This document shows, piece after piece, positions 1 to 8,244 of a stretch of 36,756 nucleotides of DNA. The DNA comes from a virus, in the IMG/VR virus record IMGVR_UViG_3300031787_000391, positions 1 through 36,756 of that record; one strand, given 5' to 3'. Below the pieces are notes generated by a model that ran no database searches, was not told the DNA's origin, and saw nothing but the letters and a program-made list of their open reading frames with translations. Positions within the stretch are counted from its first letter, which is position 1, and the number at the start of each line of letters is the position of its first letter. The translations under genes and the position numbers were made by a program.

Positions 1-233
1 GAGCGCTGCGTAAATTCGGTGGTGCCAGATGCGGTAAATCCGCAGTTGCTGTCAGACTGGAAGAACGCATCGGTGTCCATGCGGTTTACTGTCTTGCTGC
101 TTTTTACGCCCAGCATTACGTTACCCAGAGTCTGGATAGCGCGCTGAGTGGTAGCATCGAACAGGCTTTTCACCACAAGGTCCTGTTCGTTCTGTTCGGT
201 GTAGGCGGTTAAGCCTGATAATTCAAAAGCCAT
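1..233 (-). CDS. Major capsid protein, N-terminal part (cut by window start)
   Basis: This is the first 77 or so codons of a capsid protein, starting at ATG 233 and running off the window start. It begins MAFELSGLTAYTEQNEQDLV and contains DTDAFFQSDSNCGF followed by SGTTEFTQR. From memory, this opening is typical of major capsid proteins of Bacteroidota siphophages. The C-terminal part lies at the other end of the window (36297-36756) on the same strand, and the codon phase is kept if the two ends are joined. The joined ORF would be only 230 residues. Relatives are, as far as I recall, near 330-350, and the usual middle section is absent, so a few hundred bases are probably missing. The scaffold-like gene ends 6 bp upstream. 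Family confidence is good; the exact join is inference. Confidence 0.82.
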   Translation of the reverse strand, partial: MAFELSGLTAYTEQNEQDLVVKSLFDATTQRAIQTLGNVMLGVKSSKTVNRMDTDAFFQSDSNCGFTASGTTEFTQR

Positions 234-239
234 GTTCGC

Positions 240-812
240 TTATTTTTTATTGTTTAAGATGTCGTTGATGCGAAATGCCACCTGCTCCCGCTTGTCGGGT
301 ATGCTGTGGCGCTTGAATCCGTTGGGTTTTACTGTCGGCTCAGCGACAGGTTCTTTCACCAGCGTTTCCATCATTTCCAGCAGCGCGTTGTTGATTTCAC
401 CCTGCTTGCCGAATGCTTCTTTCAGCGACTCATGTGCTGTTTTTAAGCTGGCCAATTCGGCTTCAATAGCTTCAATTTTCTGGTAGTATTGTTTGCCCAT
501 ATCCTCAGCTTCGGGCGCTTCCACTTCTTCAACCTGGGGAGGAGTTACAGAAGCGATCACACCGGCTTCTCCCACTTCGATCACCGTACCATCAGCCAGC
601 GTGTGGCTTCCAGCAGGCGCAGGATCTCCGGTTTCCAGTGTAACGGTGCCGCCGGCAACCAGCTCACTGATCAATACTTTGGTTCCATCCACGAGGGAAT
701 ACTCAGCGGCAAGTTGCTGAGGGGCTGCAGGTGCAGCCGGAGCTTCCGGGGCTTCGTTGAACTTAGCCACCAGCGCTTTAATATCCTGAAGTACGCTTAA
801 AGGATTCTTCAT
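240..812 (-). CDS. Scaffold-like virion assembly protein upstream of capsid
   Basis: A 190-residue protein with three visible parts. A Pro/Ala-rich linker is at residues 21-32. A short beta-rich segment at 36-90 contains LADGTVIEVGEAGV. An acidic coiled-coil-like helix covers about 105-155 and leads into a basic C-terminal tail (FKRHSIPDKREQVAFRINDI). Coiled coil plus a basic tail immediately before the capsid gene is how phage scaffolding proteins often look, so scaffolding or capsid-assembly is the best guess. No catalytic motif is visible. ATG 812 was chosen over ATG 818 and GTG 830 because the GGCATG context matches the start at 7509. A CGTATTTAT motif sits just upstream of the start. Confidence 0.62.
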   Translation of the reverse strand: MKNPLSVLQDIKALVAKFNEAPEAPAAPAAPQQLAAEYSLVDGTKVLISELVAGGTVTLETGDPAPAGSHTLADGTVIEVGEAGVIASVTPPQVEEVEAPEAEDMGKQYYQKIEAIEAELASLKTAHESLKEAFGKQGEINNALLEMMETLVKEPVAEPTVKPNGFKRHSIPDKREQVAFRINDILNNKK

Positions 813-851
813 GCCCATAAATACGGGCACCTGCCAAAAAGGGACTTTTTT

Positions 852-1865
852 TTATTTGTAAGGCTGCAGAAGCGACAAAAAGGCCGATTCACGGGCCTTG
901 TTGATCTCGTCGAAATTGTAGTGCTGCTGGCAGTATTCGTACAGCGCCTGCCCTTGCTGTTCCCGCAACTCCCGGCTGTCACGTAACCGCTCCATGTGAC
1001 GCAGCCAGTCTCCCTCTGTGCGGACGTAGTTTACCAACGCTTCCGGGAAGCCAAGGTAAGGATGCACAGCACTTACCACCACCGGGATCTTCTTACCGGC
1101 AGCTTCCAGTATTTTGAGGTTGCTTTTATACGTGTTAAACATAGTTTTCAACAGCGGGATAAGTGCCACGTCTGCAGCGCTGTACAGGTCGTAATATTCA
1201 CTTATGGGGCGGCCGCGCATAATGGTATTGGATTGCTTACCGTAGTTGGTGAAATAGTCCACCATAGGCTTCCAGTGCGCTATTTCCGTTTCGTTGCTGT
1301 CCGTATAGCCGCCGATAACGAAATGCACAGACCCAGTGATTTTGCTGATGGGATTTTTGAGCAGCTTCAGATCCTCCCGGTGTGTGATGCCTCCCGCCCA
1401 GAAGAACTTAACGAACTCTGTCTCGAAGCGGTCGCTGTGGAACTGGCCATTGCCGTATGGTATGGCATTCGGGCAAAGCAGGATATTGTCGTTGTAGGTC
1501 TGCACCATAGCCGCCAGCCGTTCATGGGTGCAGGTGACCAGGTCCGCTTTGCGCAGGTGCCGGACAATGGCTGTCGGGTAGTTGGCATCCATGTATCCGT
1601 CGTACATGATGTGGTGGGCATCCAGTATCCAGTAATCATCCACATCGACGATAACTTTGAACCCGTACTTTGCACGCAACTCGAAAATATCATCTTTGTC
1701 CCAGGTGCGGCTGAGCCACACGATGTCCCAGCCTTCATCCAGCAGCCCTTCTGTGATGGTGTCGGTAATCCGGGCGCGCTCCTTACCTTCCATGAGAATG
1801 GTGGGCAGCATGAGGCGGTGGTAGCCCACACCGCTGTGCTGCTGCGTCAGTACGAGTATCTTCAT
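852..1865 (-). CDS. GT-B fold glycosyltransferase (GT4/GT1-like)
   Basis: A 337-residue protein resembling retaining GT-B glycosyltransferases, which transfer a sugar from a nucleotide-sugar donor. The N-terminal half has the Rossmann-type start MKILVLTQQHSGVGYHR and a segment KVIVDVDDYW. The C-terminal half has FFWAGGITHREDL and the donor-site helix region SNLKILEAAGKKIPVVVSA, where a glutamate normally contacts the sugar nucleotide. No signal peptide or membrane segment is seen, so it should act in the cytosol. It sits between the prohead protease and scaffold genes, which suggests modification of virion proteins; DNA or host surface glycans are alternatives. Donor and acceptor cannot be read from the sequence. 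Confidence 0.8.
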   Translation of the reverse strand: MKILVLTQQHSGVGYHRLMLPTILMEGKERARITDTITEGLLDEGWDIVWLSRTWDKDDIFELRAKYGFKVIVDVDDYWILDAHHIMYDGYMDANYPTAIVRHLRKADLVTCTHERLAAMVQTYNDNILLCPNAIPYGNGQFHSDRFETEFVKFFWAGGITHREDLKLLKNPISKITGSVHFVIGGYTDSNETEIAHWKPMVDYFTNYGKQSNTIMRGRPISEYYDLYSAADVALIPLLKTMFNTYKSNLKILEAAGKKIPVVVSAVHPYLGFPEALVNYVRTEGDWLRHMERLRDSRELREQQGQALYEYCQQHYNFDEINKARESAFLSLLQPYK

Positions 1866-1869
1866 ACGC

Positions 1870-1965
1870 TTATTTTTTGAGCTTGTTGTAGTAGTGCACC
1901 CACGTCACGGTGACGCCGGTGAGAAAACCGAACACGCCCGCAATGATTACGTCTGCTGTTTCCAT
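1870..1965 (-). CDS. 31-residue single-span membrane protein
   Basis: A 31-codon ORF starting METADVIIAGVFGFLTGVTV and ending HYYNKLKK. It has one hydrophobic stretch of about 18 residues and a Lys-rich C-terminus, giving a likely N-out, C-in single-span peptide. Its ATG overlaps the stop of the upstream protease gene (TGATG), and it ends 4 bp before the glycosyltransferase start, so it fills the gap exactly as a translated gene would. No function is recognised. Pinholin-like or membrane-anchoring roles are possible, but it is far from the lysis genes. Confidence 0.55.
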   Translation of the reverse strand: METADVIIAGVFGFLTGVTVTWVHYYNKLKK

Positions 1966-2552
1966 CAGATGTCTTTTACGAGTTGAAAAATTGCTTCAAT
2001 GATTTGTTCCGGTGTGCGACTGGCCTGCAGCTGCACGGGCTTCATGTCGAAATAGCCCTCCACGCTGAACCCTTTGAAAGTGCCGTCTTTTACCTTCGCC
2101 CAGGTCTCATCATTTTCTACTTTGGCGCCGAGGAACCAGGTACCGTCCGGCAGGTCTTCAAACTGCTTCATTTTCGGGATGCCTTTACTCTCGTCGGCAA
2201 TCCACGACTGGAAGAACACCACGCCTTCAACCGGCTTGCTGTGCATTTCGTTGGCTTGGTCCTGCAGTCCTTTCGCATAGAACTTCAGAGCGATCTTTTC
2301 GATGGTTTTCTTATCGAACACCACGTAGTATTCGCCGGCCTCGTCACGCCGGTAGATCGGCATGTCCGGGATCATGGCAGGGCCTACCACGATGCGCTCG
2401 TCTTCCGAAGCGATGGCAAAACGCTGCACTTTATCAAAAGCGAAGAACGGCTGTTCGATGGCGGGCATATCCACCAGCGCCACGGCAGATACCTCCTGCG
2501 GAGCGTCGAGGTCTTCGCTGATTTCAAGTCGGTAAATAGGGAGCTTGTCCAT
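1965..2552 (-). CDS. XkdF-like prohead maturation protease (Peptidase S78_2)
   Basis: A 195-residue protein matching the XkdF putative serine protease family. Visible signatures are YYVVFDKKTIEKIALKF, then MHSKPVEGVVFFQSWIADE, then LPDGTWFLGAKVENDETW, then GTFKGFSVEGYFD. The His of the MHSKP segment and the Ser of GFSVEG occupy the positions expected for catalytic residues in S78-type prohead proteases. This is from family knowledge, not an alignment. Its role would be to cleave scaffold and capsid during head maturation. It follows the tape-measure gene and precedes the glycosyltransferase, scaffold and capsid genes, which fits. Its family assignment is firmer than the exact catalytic residues. 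Confidence 0.85.
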   Translation of the reverse strand: MDKLPIYRLEISEDLDAPQEVSAVALVDMPAIEQPFFAFDKVQRFAIASEDERIVVGPAMIPDMPIYRRDEAGEYYVVFDKKTIEKIALKFYAKGLQDQANEMHSKPVEGVVFFQSWIADESKGIPKMKQFEDLPDGTWFLGAKVENDETWAKVKDGTFKGFSVEGYFDMKPVQLQASRTPEQIIEAIFQLVKDI

Positions 2553-2553
2553 G

Positions 2554-4401
2554 TTAACCTATACTTGCATTACGCTGCAAGAATGCGTTGATCTGATTAT
2601 TGTTTTGCAGGTCACTGTTCAATACATACGCTTGAACCGCCTGGTTGCCCATATTGTTAATGGCTTGCGCGTTTAATGCCTGCGCCTGGGCTGCCGGTGA
2701 CAGGGCCGCCTGCATTGGCGCAGCGGTAGTAATATTTCCAATTTGCGGCTGTGGTGTATTATTCGCGCCCCCAGCTCCGCTCATGTACTTCTGAATTGTT
2801 GAAGCGGCTATTGTCGCAATGCTTATGCCTGCTCTGATTTTAGCCTTTAAACTCATTGCCGTTTTTAGGGTAGCACCTCCGTCAGGCATAAGAGACCACG
2901 TCGGGTTTGCCCAGTACCCAGCAATTTCCTGCTGTGTGTTAACGACAACCCTTGCAATGGCCAGCGCTTTATCAAGAATGAACAGAGTATTGGCAAGTGT
3001 TTTGTTTTTTCCAGCAAGCTGCATAAGTAAATTAACTCCTGCTTGAGCTGCATCAAACTTCGCCGCCTGCAGATCACGTTCAGCTTGAATCAGTGCTTGG
3101 TTATACGCCAGCTGGTCCTGTATTCTTTTTTCTTGCCTTTCCTGTTCGCGTTTTTGAAACTCTTCGTTTTCCTTGTCGATAGCTGCGTTAGCATCGGCGT
3201 TGGCTTTCACCTGCTGATTTAGCCACGCCTGCTCTGCTGCCGCTTCTGCTTCCCTGTCTTTTGTGCGCTGTTCGGCCAAGGCACGCTGCCGCTCTTCTTC
3301 CTCTTTCTTCTTATCGTCTGCAGTTTTTTTGGATTCTGTAGCCGCTTTTTTGTCTATCTCCTTAATGCGTAATTGGTAACCTGCGTACCTGTTCTCCAGT
3401 TCATTTAATGTCGCAACTGCGGCGTTGATATTGGCCTCCCCTTTCGCTTCTGTTTCGGCAGGGTCAAAAACAAAAGAAGCTGCATATTTTGTGAGCGCGT
3501 CTATTTTCGCCTCCAACCCTAAATCTTTACCCACCAAACGAGCCATCCCGTCTAAGGCTTTGGACAGCAGCACAATTGGTGCCTGTATCCATTTAAGGTA
3601 TCCCGCCAGAATTCGCTGGTTACGCTCTGCCGCTTCAACCTGAGCTTGTTTTGTTATCTTGGCGTTTTCAATGTTTACTTTTGCCGCTGCTATTGCTTCT
3701 TTGACCTGCTGTACTTTTAACTGCAATATTTCGCGCTCGCTTTTTCCTTGCAGCTTCAGCACGTTATCCTGTGAGTCCAGCGCTTTTACCTTTTCCTGCT
3801 GCGTTTCAAGGTTCTTTTGTGTTTCAGCATTCAGCTTCTTCTGGGAGGTACTTACGCCGTCCACCAAAGACACAATATCTTCCCAGTACGCCACAATTGT
3901 ACCGAGAAGAACTGCCAGTGCACCAAAGCCAGTCGCGATAATGGCCCCCCGCAATGTGGTGAACGCTTTTGTTACCTGATTCTGAATAATCGAGCCAAGT
4001 CGCATAAACTCTTTGCCTGAATCAGCCAGGGAACTTAGTCCTTGTGTTAACGCCATTGCGCTCTGAACCTTCAGCAGCTGCTTTTCCAAATCTTCGCTTT
4101 CCACGCCCAGCAGCCCCATTGCACCCTGGAGTGCGGTGAAACCGTTAGCGGCCACCATGACGGTATTGCCCAGCGCTTTAAACTTATTACCGGGGTCGAA
4201 CAGATCCGCTACCTCGGAAGCCTCCTTCACGCGGTCCTTCAGTTCCGCCACTCGTTTAGCGGCAGCCATTGCTTCTTTGGAGGTTGAGCCAAATTCCTGC
4301 TGCATTCGGATCACGTCGCTGGTAGCTTCTTTGATCGCTTTGCGCATTTCACCCACGCTCTGGTACCTGACCTCTACTTCAGCCCCTATCCGTTCAGCCA
4401 T
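2554..4401 (-). CDS. Tail tape-measure protein
   Basis: A 615-residue protein with the tape-measure pattern. It has an N-terminal helical region (about 1-75, VGEMRKAIKEATSDVI) and a Gly/Ala-rich segment ending in a hydrophobic stretch near 150-170 (GAIIATGFGALAVLLGTIVA). A long charged coiled coil follows at about 355-450 (KKEEEERQRALAEQRTKDRE), then a Gln/Asn/Ala-rich C-terminus. Tape measures set tail length and are ejected with DNA. At the usual 1.5 angstrom per residue this would give a tail of roughly 90 nm, an inference. The start overlaps the previous tail gene by 8 bp. It lies immediately upstream of the head protease rather than downstream of the head genes. Confidence 0.85.
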   Translation of the reverse strand: MAERIGAEVEVRYQSVGEMRKAIKEATSDVIRMQQEFGSTSKEAMAAAKRVAELKDRVKEASEVADLFDPGNKFKALGNTVMVAANGFTALQGAMGLLGVESEDLEKQLLKVQSAMALTQGLSSLADSGKEFMRLGSIIQNQVTKAFTTLRGAIIATGFGALAVLLGTIVAYWEDIVSLVDGVSTSQKKLNAETQKNLETQQEKVKALDSQDNVLKLQGKSEREILQLKVQQVKEAIAAAKVNIENAKITKQAQVEAAERNQRILAGYLKWIQAPIVLLSKALDGMARLVGKDLGLEAKIDALTKYAASFVFDPAETEAKGEANINAAVATLNELENRYAGYQLRIKEIDKKAATESKKTADDKKKEEEERQRALAEQRTKDREAEAAAEQAWLNQQVKANADANAAIDKENEEFQKREQERQEKRIQDQLAYNQALIQAERDLQAAKFDAAQAGVNLLMQLAGKNKTLANTLFILDKALAIARVVVNTQQEIAGYWANPTWSLMPDGGATLKTAMSLKAKIRAGISIATIAASTIQKYMSGAGGANNTPQPQIGNITTAAPMQAALSPAAQAQALNAQAINNMGNQAVQAYVLNSDLQNNNQINAFLQRNASIG

Positions 4402-6415
4402 TGTTGATTATTTTTAATAGTTCCACTTTTACTAAGTCGTTATTGGTGTAGTCGTAATCTTCCACCTTGTTGAGCCGGAAGCGCACTCCGTCAATAAATA
4501 CGGGTATCGAGAAGTCGAGGCGGGCAATATCCAAAGCTGTGAGGTACACATGGCACTTGAGCAGCTTGCTGTCCTTATCGGCAATCTCCGCCACGTAACT
4601 GCTCCAGTATTTGTTGAACAGGTTGGCTGAAGGGTAAGAAGTCACCGATCCGTACACCTCATTCGGTGCGCCAAAGTTTAAATCCTTTGTCGGGCTATCC
4701 GGATCATCCAGATGGCCGGCGTATCCGTATGATGTTTTGCTGTGGTTGTTTACCCCGCTTTTAATATCCCAGCTGGTGACGCCTGTGATTTTCTTACTGA
4801 ACAGAACCCGGATATTACTGTCCATCCGGTCCTCCGCGCTCAGCGCATTGGATTTTTTATAGATCGCCACCACGTATTTGTCGTCGCTGTCATACTTGAC
4901 CAGTGGCGAAGGGCTGAACATCACTTCTGCTGAAATTTTATCCTGGGCAAACTGGAAGCCGGTGTCGAACTGCCGGTCGCCGTATGCCTGGTTGTACTTT
5001 TTCTTGTACTGTTCGTTGTAGAAATCAGCGTCTTCTTTGTACTTGAACTCGAAGATGCGGCCGTTCAGCTGCCCCATTGGTGTGATCTGCCACGCTTTGT
5101 CCCTTGCCACTTTGTACGTCCAGTCCACTTCGGTTGTCAGGTCGTAGTAATCGACGTATGGTTCGATCAGCAGGTTCTTTTCATTTGTTTTGTCTTCATC
5201 TACGTACAGATTGAACATCTTCAGTATGGACGCAAGAAAGTCCTTCTGGAAGATGCCTTTCGGGATGGTGTCGTTGACAGTCACGGTATCGCCATCGGCT
5301 ACCAGGGTAACCGTTGCCGTTGCTGCATCCACGGTGAGCGTGGCGTTCATGCCCGTTATTGTGATGGTGGTAGCGTTGTCGTTACGCACGATCAGCCGGA
5401 TGGCGTCGTTCTGGTTCAGCGTGCCGTTGTAGTTCAGCTCAATGTTGATGTTCTCGCTGACAGCGGCAGAAGGGAAAGCGAAGCTGTCCACATCCACACC
5501 GTTGACCTGCAGTGCTATGTCCCAGCCGTCGCCAGCCGTATAACTGGCAGTGAGCGGCACTTTCATATTTACCAGCACGGGGTCTGCCGGATTCCATGTG
5601 AACAGGCTGTTGGTGCCGTTAATCGTAAAGTTGCCACCTACGGCTGTATCGAACTGCACAGAAGATTGCGAACCGGTTACTGTCATACTGCCGCCTGTCT
5701 CTGTTGCGGTCAGCAGCCTCGTGGCCAGTTTGCTAAGTTGCTTAGTATTATGTGGGATGATCAGCGACTTGAACATAGCGCTGTCCATGAAACTGCTCTG
5801 AAAGGTGTACCCGGCAGCTGCAAATATCTTATCCATGTACTCCTTCACATAAAGCGCCGGACGAAAGGTGCCGATGTTGTAATCATCCCCTGTACGATAA
5901 TTGCCGTAATCAATAAGCGGATAAAAGTAACCGCTGCCGGGTGTATTGTCCCAGCTGTTCTCGATCTCAGTATGGCTGAGTGTATGGTCATAGTCTGAAA
6001 AGTCGAGGTCTTCCAGTTTGCGGTTGCTGATCTGGGTCATAAGCCCGCTGAGCTCACCAAACAGCGCTCCTTCGTACTCGATACGCCCTTCCTGCTGCTT
6101 TACAATACCAGTCAGGCGGAACACACCACGAAGTACCAGCAGACCGTTAAGGCGTAACTCGGCCCGTGAGGTTTGTGCCACGTTGAAGATGCTGCCGATG
6201 TTCGGCTGCCCTGGTGAATAAATGTTACGGCTGCCCAGTTCATGTACATGGCCAAAAATGGTATTGTTACGTGCTGTACCGGGAAGCACCAACTGCTTGC
6301 TGAACGAGGTGTTGCGGCTTGCGAACTGCGCCACGTCGTCAATGGCAAAGGTGAGTTGCACGCTGATGCGCTGGTCAATGTCTGCCTGCTGCCCTTCTAT
6401 GAATAGTTCGTACAT
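4394..6415 (-). CDS. Large tail-tip/baseplate-type structural protein
   Basis: A 673-residue protein starting MYELFIEGQQADIDQRISVQ. N-terminal features (FSKQLVLPGTARNNTIFGH, then LNGLLVLRGVFRLTG) recall large tail proteins found between the distal-tail and tape-measure genes of Bacteroidota phages. Residues from about 240 to 390 are Thr/Val/Asn-rich and beta-like, suggesting an inserted Ig- or carbohydrate-binding-like domain. The C-terminal part is aromatic-rich and ends VKVELLKIINNG. It shares a base with the preceding gene (stop/start at 6415) and overlaps the tape measure by 8 bp. Its position supports a tail-tip or baseplate role. No enzymatic motif is seen. Confidence 0.65.
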   Translation of the reverse strand: MYELFIEGQQADIDQRISVQLTFAIDDVAQFASRNTSFSKQLVLPGTARNNTIFGHVHELGSRNIYSPGQPNIGSIFNVAQTSRAELRLNGLLVLRGVFRLTGIVKQQEGRIEYEGALFGELSGLMTQISNRKLEDLDFSDYDHTLSHTEIENSWDNTPGSGYFYPLIDYGNYRTGDDYNIGTFRPALYVKEYMDKIFAAAGYTFQSSFMDSAMFKSLIIPHNTKQLSKLATRLLTATETGGSMTVTGSQSSVQFDTAVGGNFTINGTNSLFTWNPADPVLVNMKVPLTASYTAGDGWDIALQVNGVDVDSFAFPSAAVSENINIELNYNGTLNQNDAIRLIVRNDNATTITITGMNATLTVDAATATVTLVADGDTVTVNDTIPKGIFQKDFLASILKMFNLYVDEDKTNEKNLLIEPYVDYYDLTTEVDWTYKVARDKAWQITPMGQLNGRIFEFKYKEDADFYNEQYKKKYNQAYGDRQFDTGFQFAQDKISAEVMFSPSPLVKYDSDDKYVVAIYKKSNALSAEDRMDSNIRVLFSKKITGVTSWDIKSGVNNHSKTSYGYAGHLDDPDSPTKDLNFGAPNEVYGSVTSYPSANLFNKYWSSYVAEIADKDSKLLKCHVYLTALDIARLDFSIPVFIDGVRFRLNKVEDYDYTNNDLVKVELLKIINNG

Positions 6416-7509
6416 CAGCGGTATTGCGTGTTCTGGTTATCGAATTGGATGGTAAGCTGCAGGAAGTCGGCTTTCTGTATAGCGTCCTGCTTCAGCTCGT
6501 AGTTGCTTTCCGTAATGGTGACAGGGTAAACATCCAGCGCTATGTCTTTCACATAGTACACCTGCGGAGAAGTCACAAGCTCCTGCAGCCAGTCGTACTC
6601 ACCGGTGCTCAGTATGTCACTGGTAAGTGTCATTTTCTGCGTGTACTGCCCTGCATACACTTTATGCTTCTGGTGGTACACCTTCCCGGTATTTTCCACC
6701 ATGGACCCGCCCGACAGCCTCCATTTCAGCTGTTCAAATTGCTGACGCTGCACGTCAGTACTGAACTTACCGTGAACAAACGTGAAGCTGTCCCATACGC
6801 CAAAAGCGTTGAGGAATATAAGGGTGTGCGTCTGGTGTTTGGCGCATCTTGTTTTTATCTGCCGGGTGCCGGTAACACCGCTCACAGATCCACTCACCTG
6901 GAACGTACCGTCCGCATCAGGTGTGAAGCTGGTCATTACGGCTTTACCGTTGCCCGTGAAGGTGGCGCTGTCAAGCCCGAATGTCTTCTGGTAGTTCTGC
7001 CCGGAAGGTGCAAAGAAGCTGATCACCACCGGTTGGTTGGCGTATGCGTATGATGTGGCGGGCCGGTTGGTGAGAATCTGACCAGCGCCCGTGATGGCAC
7101 TTTGCTTATTGTCATAGCCCGCCCGTTTGTAGTTGTTATAAACCCGGTACGTGCCGCTGGCGATATTAGCGGTAAGTACGCCTCCGCTCACTTCACCGTA
7201 CCGGACGTCGTAATCAGTAAAGAATACTTCCGTGCCCAGCTCCGTGTTGTTGGGGAACTCGTTAAGGTCCCCGCTGGGAAAATCTGCACCCGGCAGCAGT
7301 GATCGGACGATGTTGCCCACATCCAGCACGCCCAGCTTATCGGTTCCGTAAGGGCTGTTTTTTACCCGGGTCAGTAAGGTTGCACCGTCGTAAATGTCGA
7401 AAACATACTGAAAGCCAGCGGTGCTTTTGTTCGTAGATTCCACCACATGCCACAGCTCCTCGTGGGCTGATGGGTAACCGCTGGGTGCCTGGTTCACTGT
7501 AATACTCAT
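6415..7509 (-). CDS. Tail structural protein, possible distal tail protein
   Basis: A 364-residue protein starting MSITVNQAPSGYPSAHEELW. It is largely beta-type, with an opening segment FQYVFDIYDGATLLTRVKNSP and later SPQVYYVKDIALDVYPVTIT, which looks like a repeated beta-sandwich. It lies two genes upstream of the tape measure in the direction of transcription, so a distal tail or tail-tip role is inferred. ATG 7509 is chosen over an upstream in-frame start. It follows a terminator-like hairpin and a CGTATTTATAGGC motif that recurs before two other genes, suggesting a transcription or translation boundary here. Confidence 0.6.
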   Translation of the reverse strand: MSITVNQAPSGYPSAHEELWHVVESTNKSTAGFQYVFDIYDGATLLTRVKNSPYGTDKLGVLDVGNIVRSLLPGADFPSGDLNEFPNNTELGTEVFFTDYDVRYGEVSGGVLTANIASGTYRVYNNYKRAGYDNKQSAITGAGQILTNRPATSYAYANQPVVISFFAPSGQNYQKTFGLDSATFTGNGKAVMTSFTPDADGTFQVSGSVSGVTGTRQIKTRCAKHQTHTLIFLNAFGVWDSFTFVHGKFSTDVQRQQFEQLKWRLSGGSMVENTGKVYHQKHKVYAGQYTQKMTLTSDILSTGEYDWLQELVTSPQVYYVKDIALDVYPVTITESNYELKQDAIQKADFLQLTIQFDNQNTQYR

Positions 7510-7523
7510 GCCTATAAATACGC

Positions 7524-7549
7524 AAAAGGCCCGCATTGATATGCAGGCC
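7524..7549 (-). terminator. Terminator-like hairpin before the tail gene at 7509
   Basis: On the minus strand the RNA would read GGCCTGCAT, a 4-base loop, then ATGCGGGCC, followed by TTTTG. The stem is 9 bp with one G-U pair. It sits between the stop of the gp10-like gene (7579) and the start at 7509. The T-run is short, so partial termination or an mRNA-end stabiliser is as likely as full termination. Confidence 0.5.
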
Positions 7550-7578
7550 GCACTTAAAAACAAGAACTAACAAAAAGC

Positions 7579-8244
7579 CTATTTTTTGAGTTTGACGTTT
7601 TGCTCCATTTCCTTCAGATCCACTACAATATCCCGGCCCAGTGCTTTACTCATTTGGAAAGCGAAATCTTTGAACGCCTCGTTGAAAGCAGATGTCCAGA
7701 AGCCGGTACCCACCATCCCCTTCCGCTTCGTGTTGTAAGCGATAGCAGCAGCCAGTGAGGTGAGCGCTTCATCGGGCGTTTTGGCTTTACGTTCCCTTCG
7801 TGTGGGCCCGTAGCGGGAAACATCACCCGCCCGCGCCACTGCGTTGTTCTTCTGCAGCCATCCCTTGATAGCCTGTATGTGGTTTTTACTGGGTGGCAGG
7901 AAGCGGAATTTGTAAGGGCTGGTTGTGTTGCGGTTGCCGGGCCCTAAACCCTGCACACCCCGGTTCACGTAATCGTAGTAATCGGCAGCCAGGAACTCCA
8001 CCTTGAAACCATCACGCAGCAGTTTTGGCTGGAAGCGTATGCTGTCGGCCAGCTTGCCGGTGGTGACACTGTTGCTTTCGTTGAGCTTGTCGACAGCTTT
8101 GCTGATAAACTCCTCCGCGTACAATGCCATCATGGCCTCCACCGTACTGAGCGTGGCTTCACTGAAACCGCTGCGGCTCTGCCCGAAGGTATCAAAGAAG
8201 CCTCCCTGCAGCGCTTTGGCCTGTGCTTGTGCTATGGTTGGCAT
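7579..8244 (-). CDS. HK97 gp10-like tail completion/neck protein
   Basis: A 221-residue protein with the pattern of HK97 gp10-like head-tail joining proteins. A helical N-terminus (EFISKAVDKLNESNSVTTGKL) is followed by a beta segment ADSIRFQPKLLRDGFKVEF and the characteristic YYDYVNRGVQGLGP. A C-terminal helix of the type AFNEAFKDFAFQM closes it. The inserted basic region around residues 110-160 (KFRFLPPSKNHIQAIKGWL) also occurs in longer gp10 relatives. Such proteins sit at the neck or on top of the tail. The start overlaps the upstream lipoprotein gene by 13 bp. Family-level confidence is moderate. Confidence 0.65.
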   Translation of the reverse strand: MPTIAQAQAKALQGGFFDTFGQSRSGFSEATLSTVEAMMALYAEEFISKAVDKLNESNSVTTGKLADSIRFQPKLLRDGFKVEFLAADYYDYVNRGVQGLGPGNRNTTSPYKFRFLPPSKNHIQAIKGWLQKNNAVARAGDVSRYGPTRRERKAKTPDEALTSLAAAIAYNTKRKGMVGTGFWTSAFNEAFKDFAFQMSKALGRDIVVDLKEMEQNVKLKK

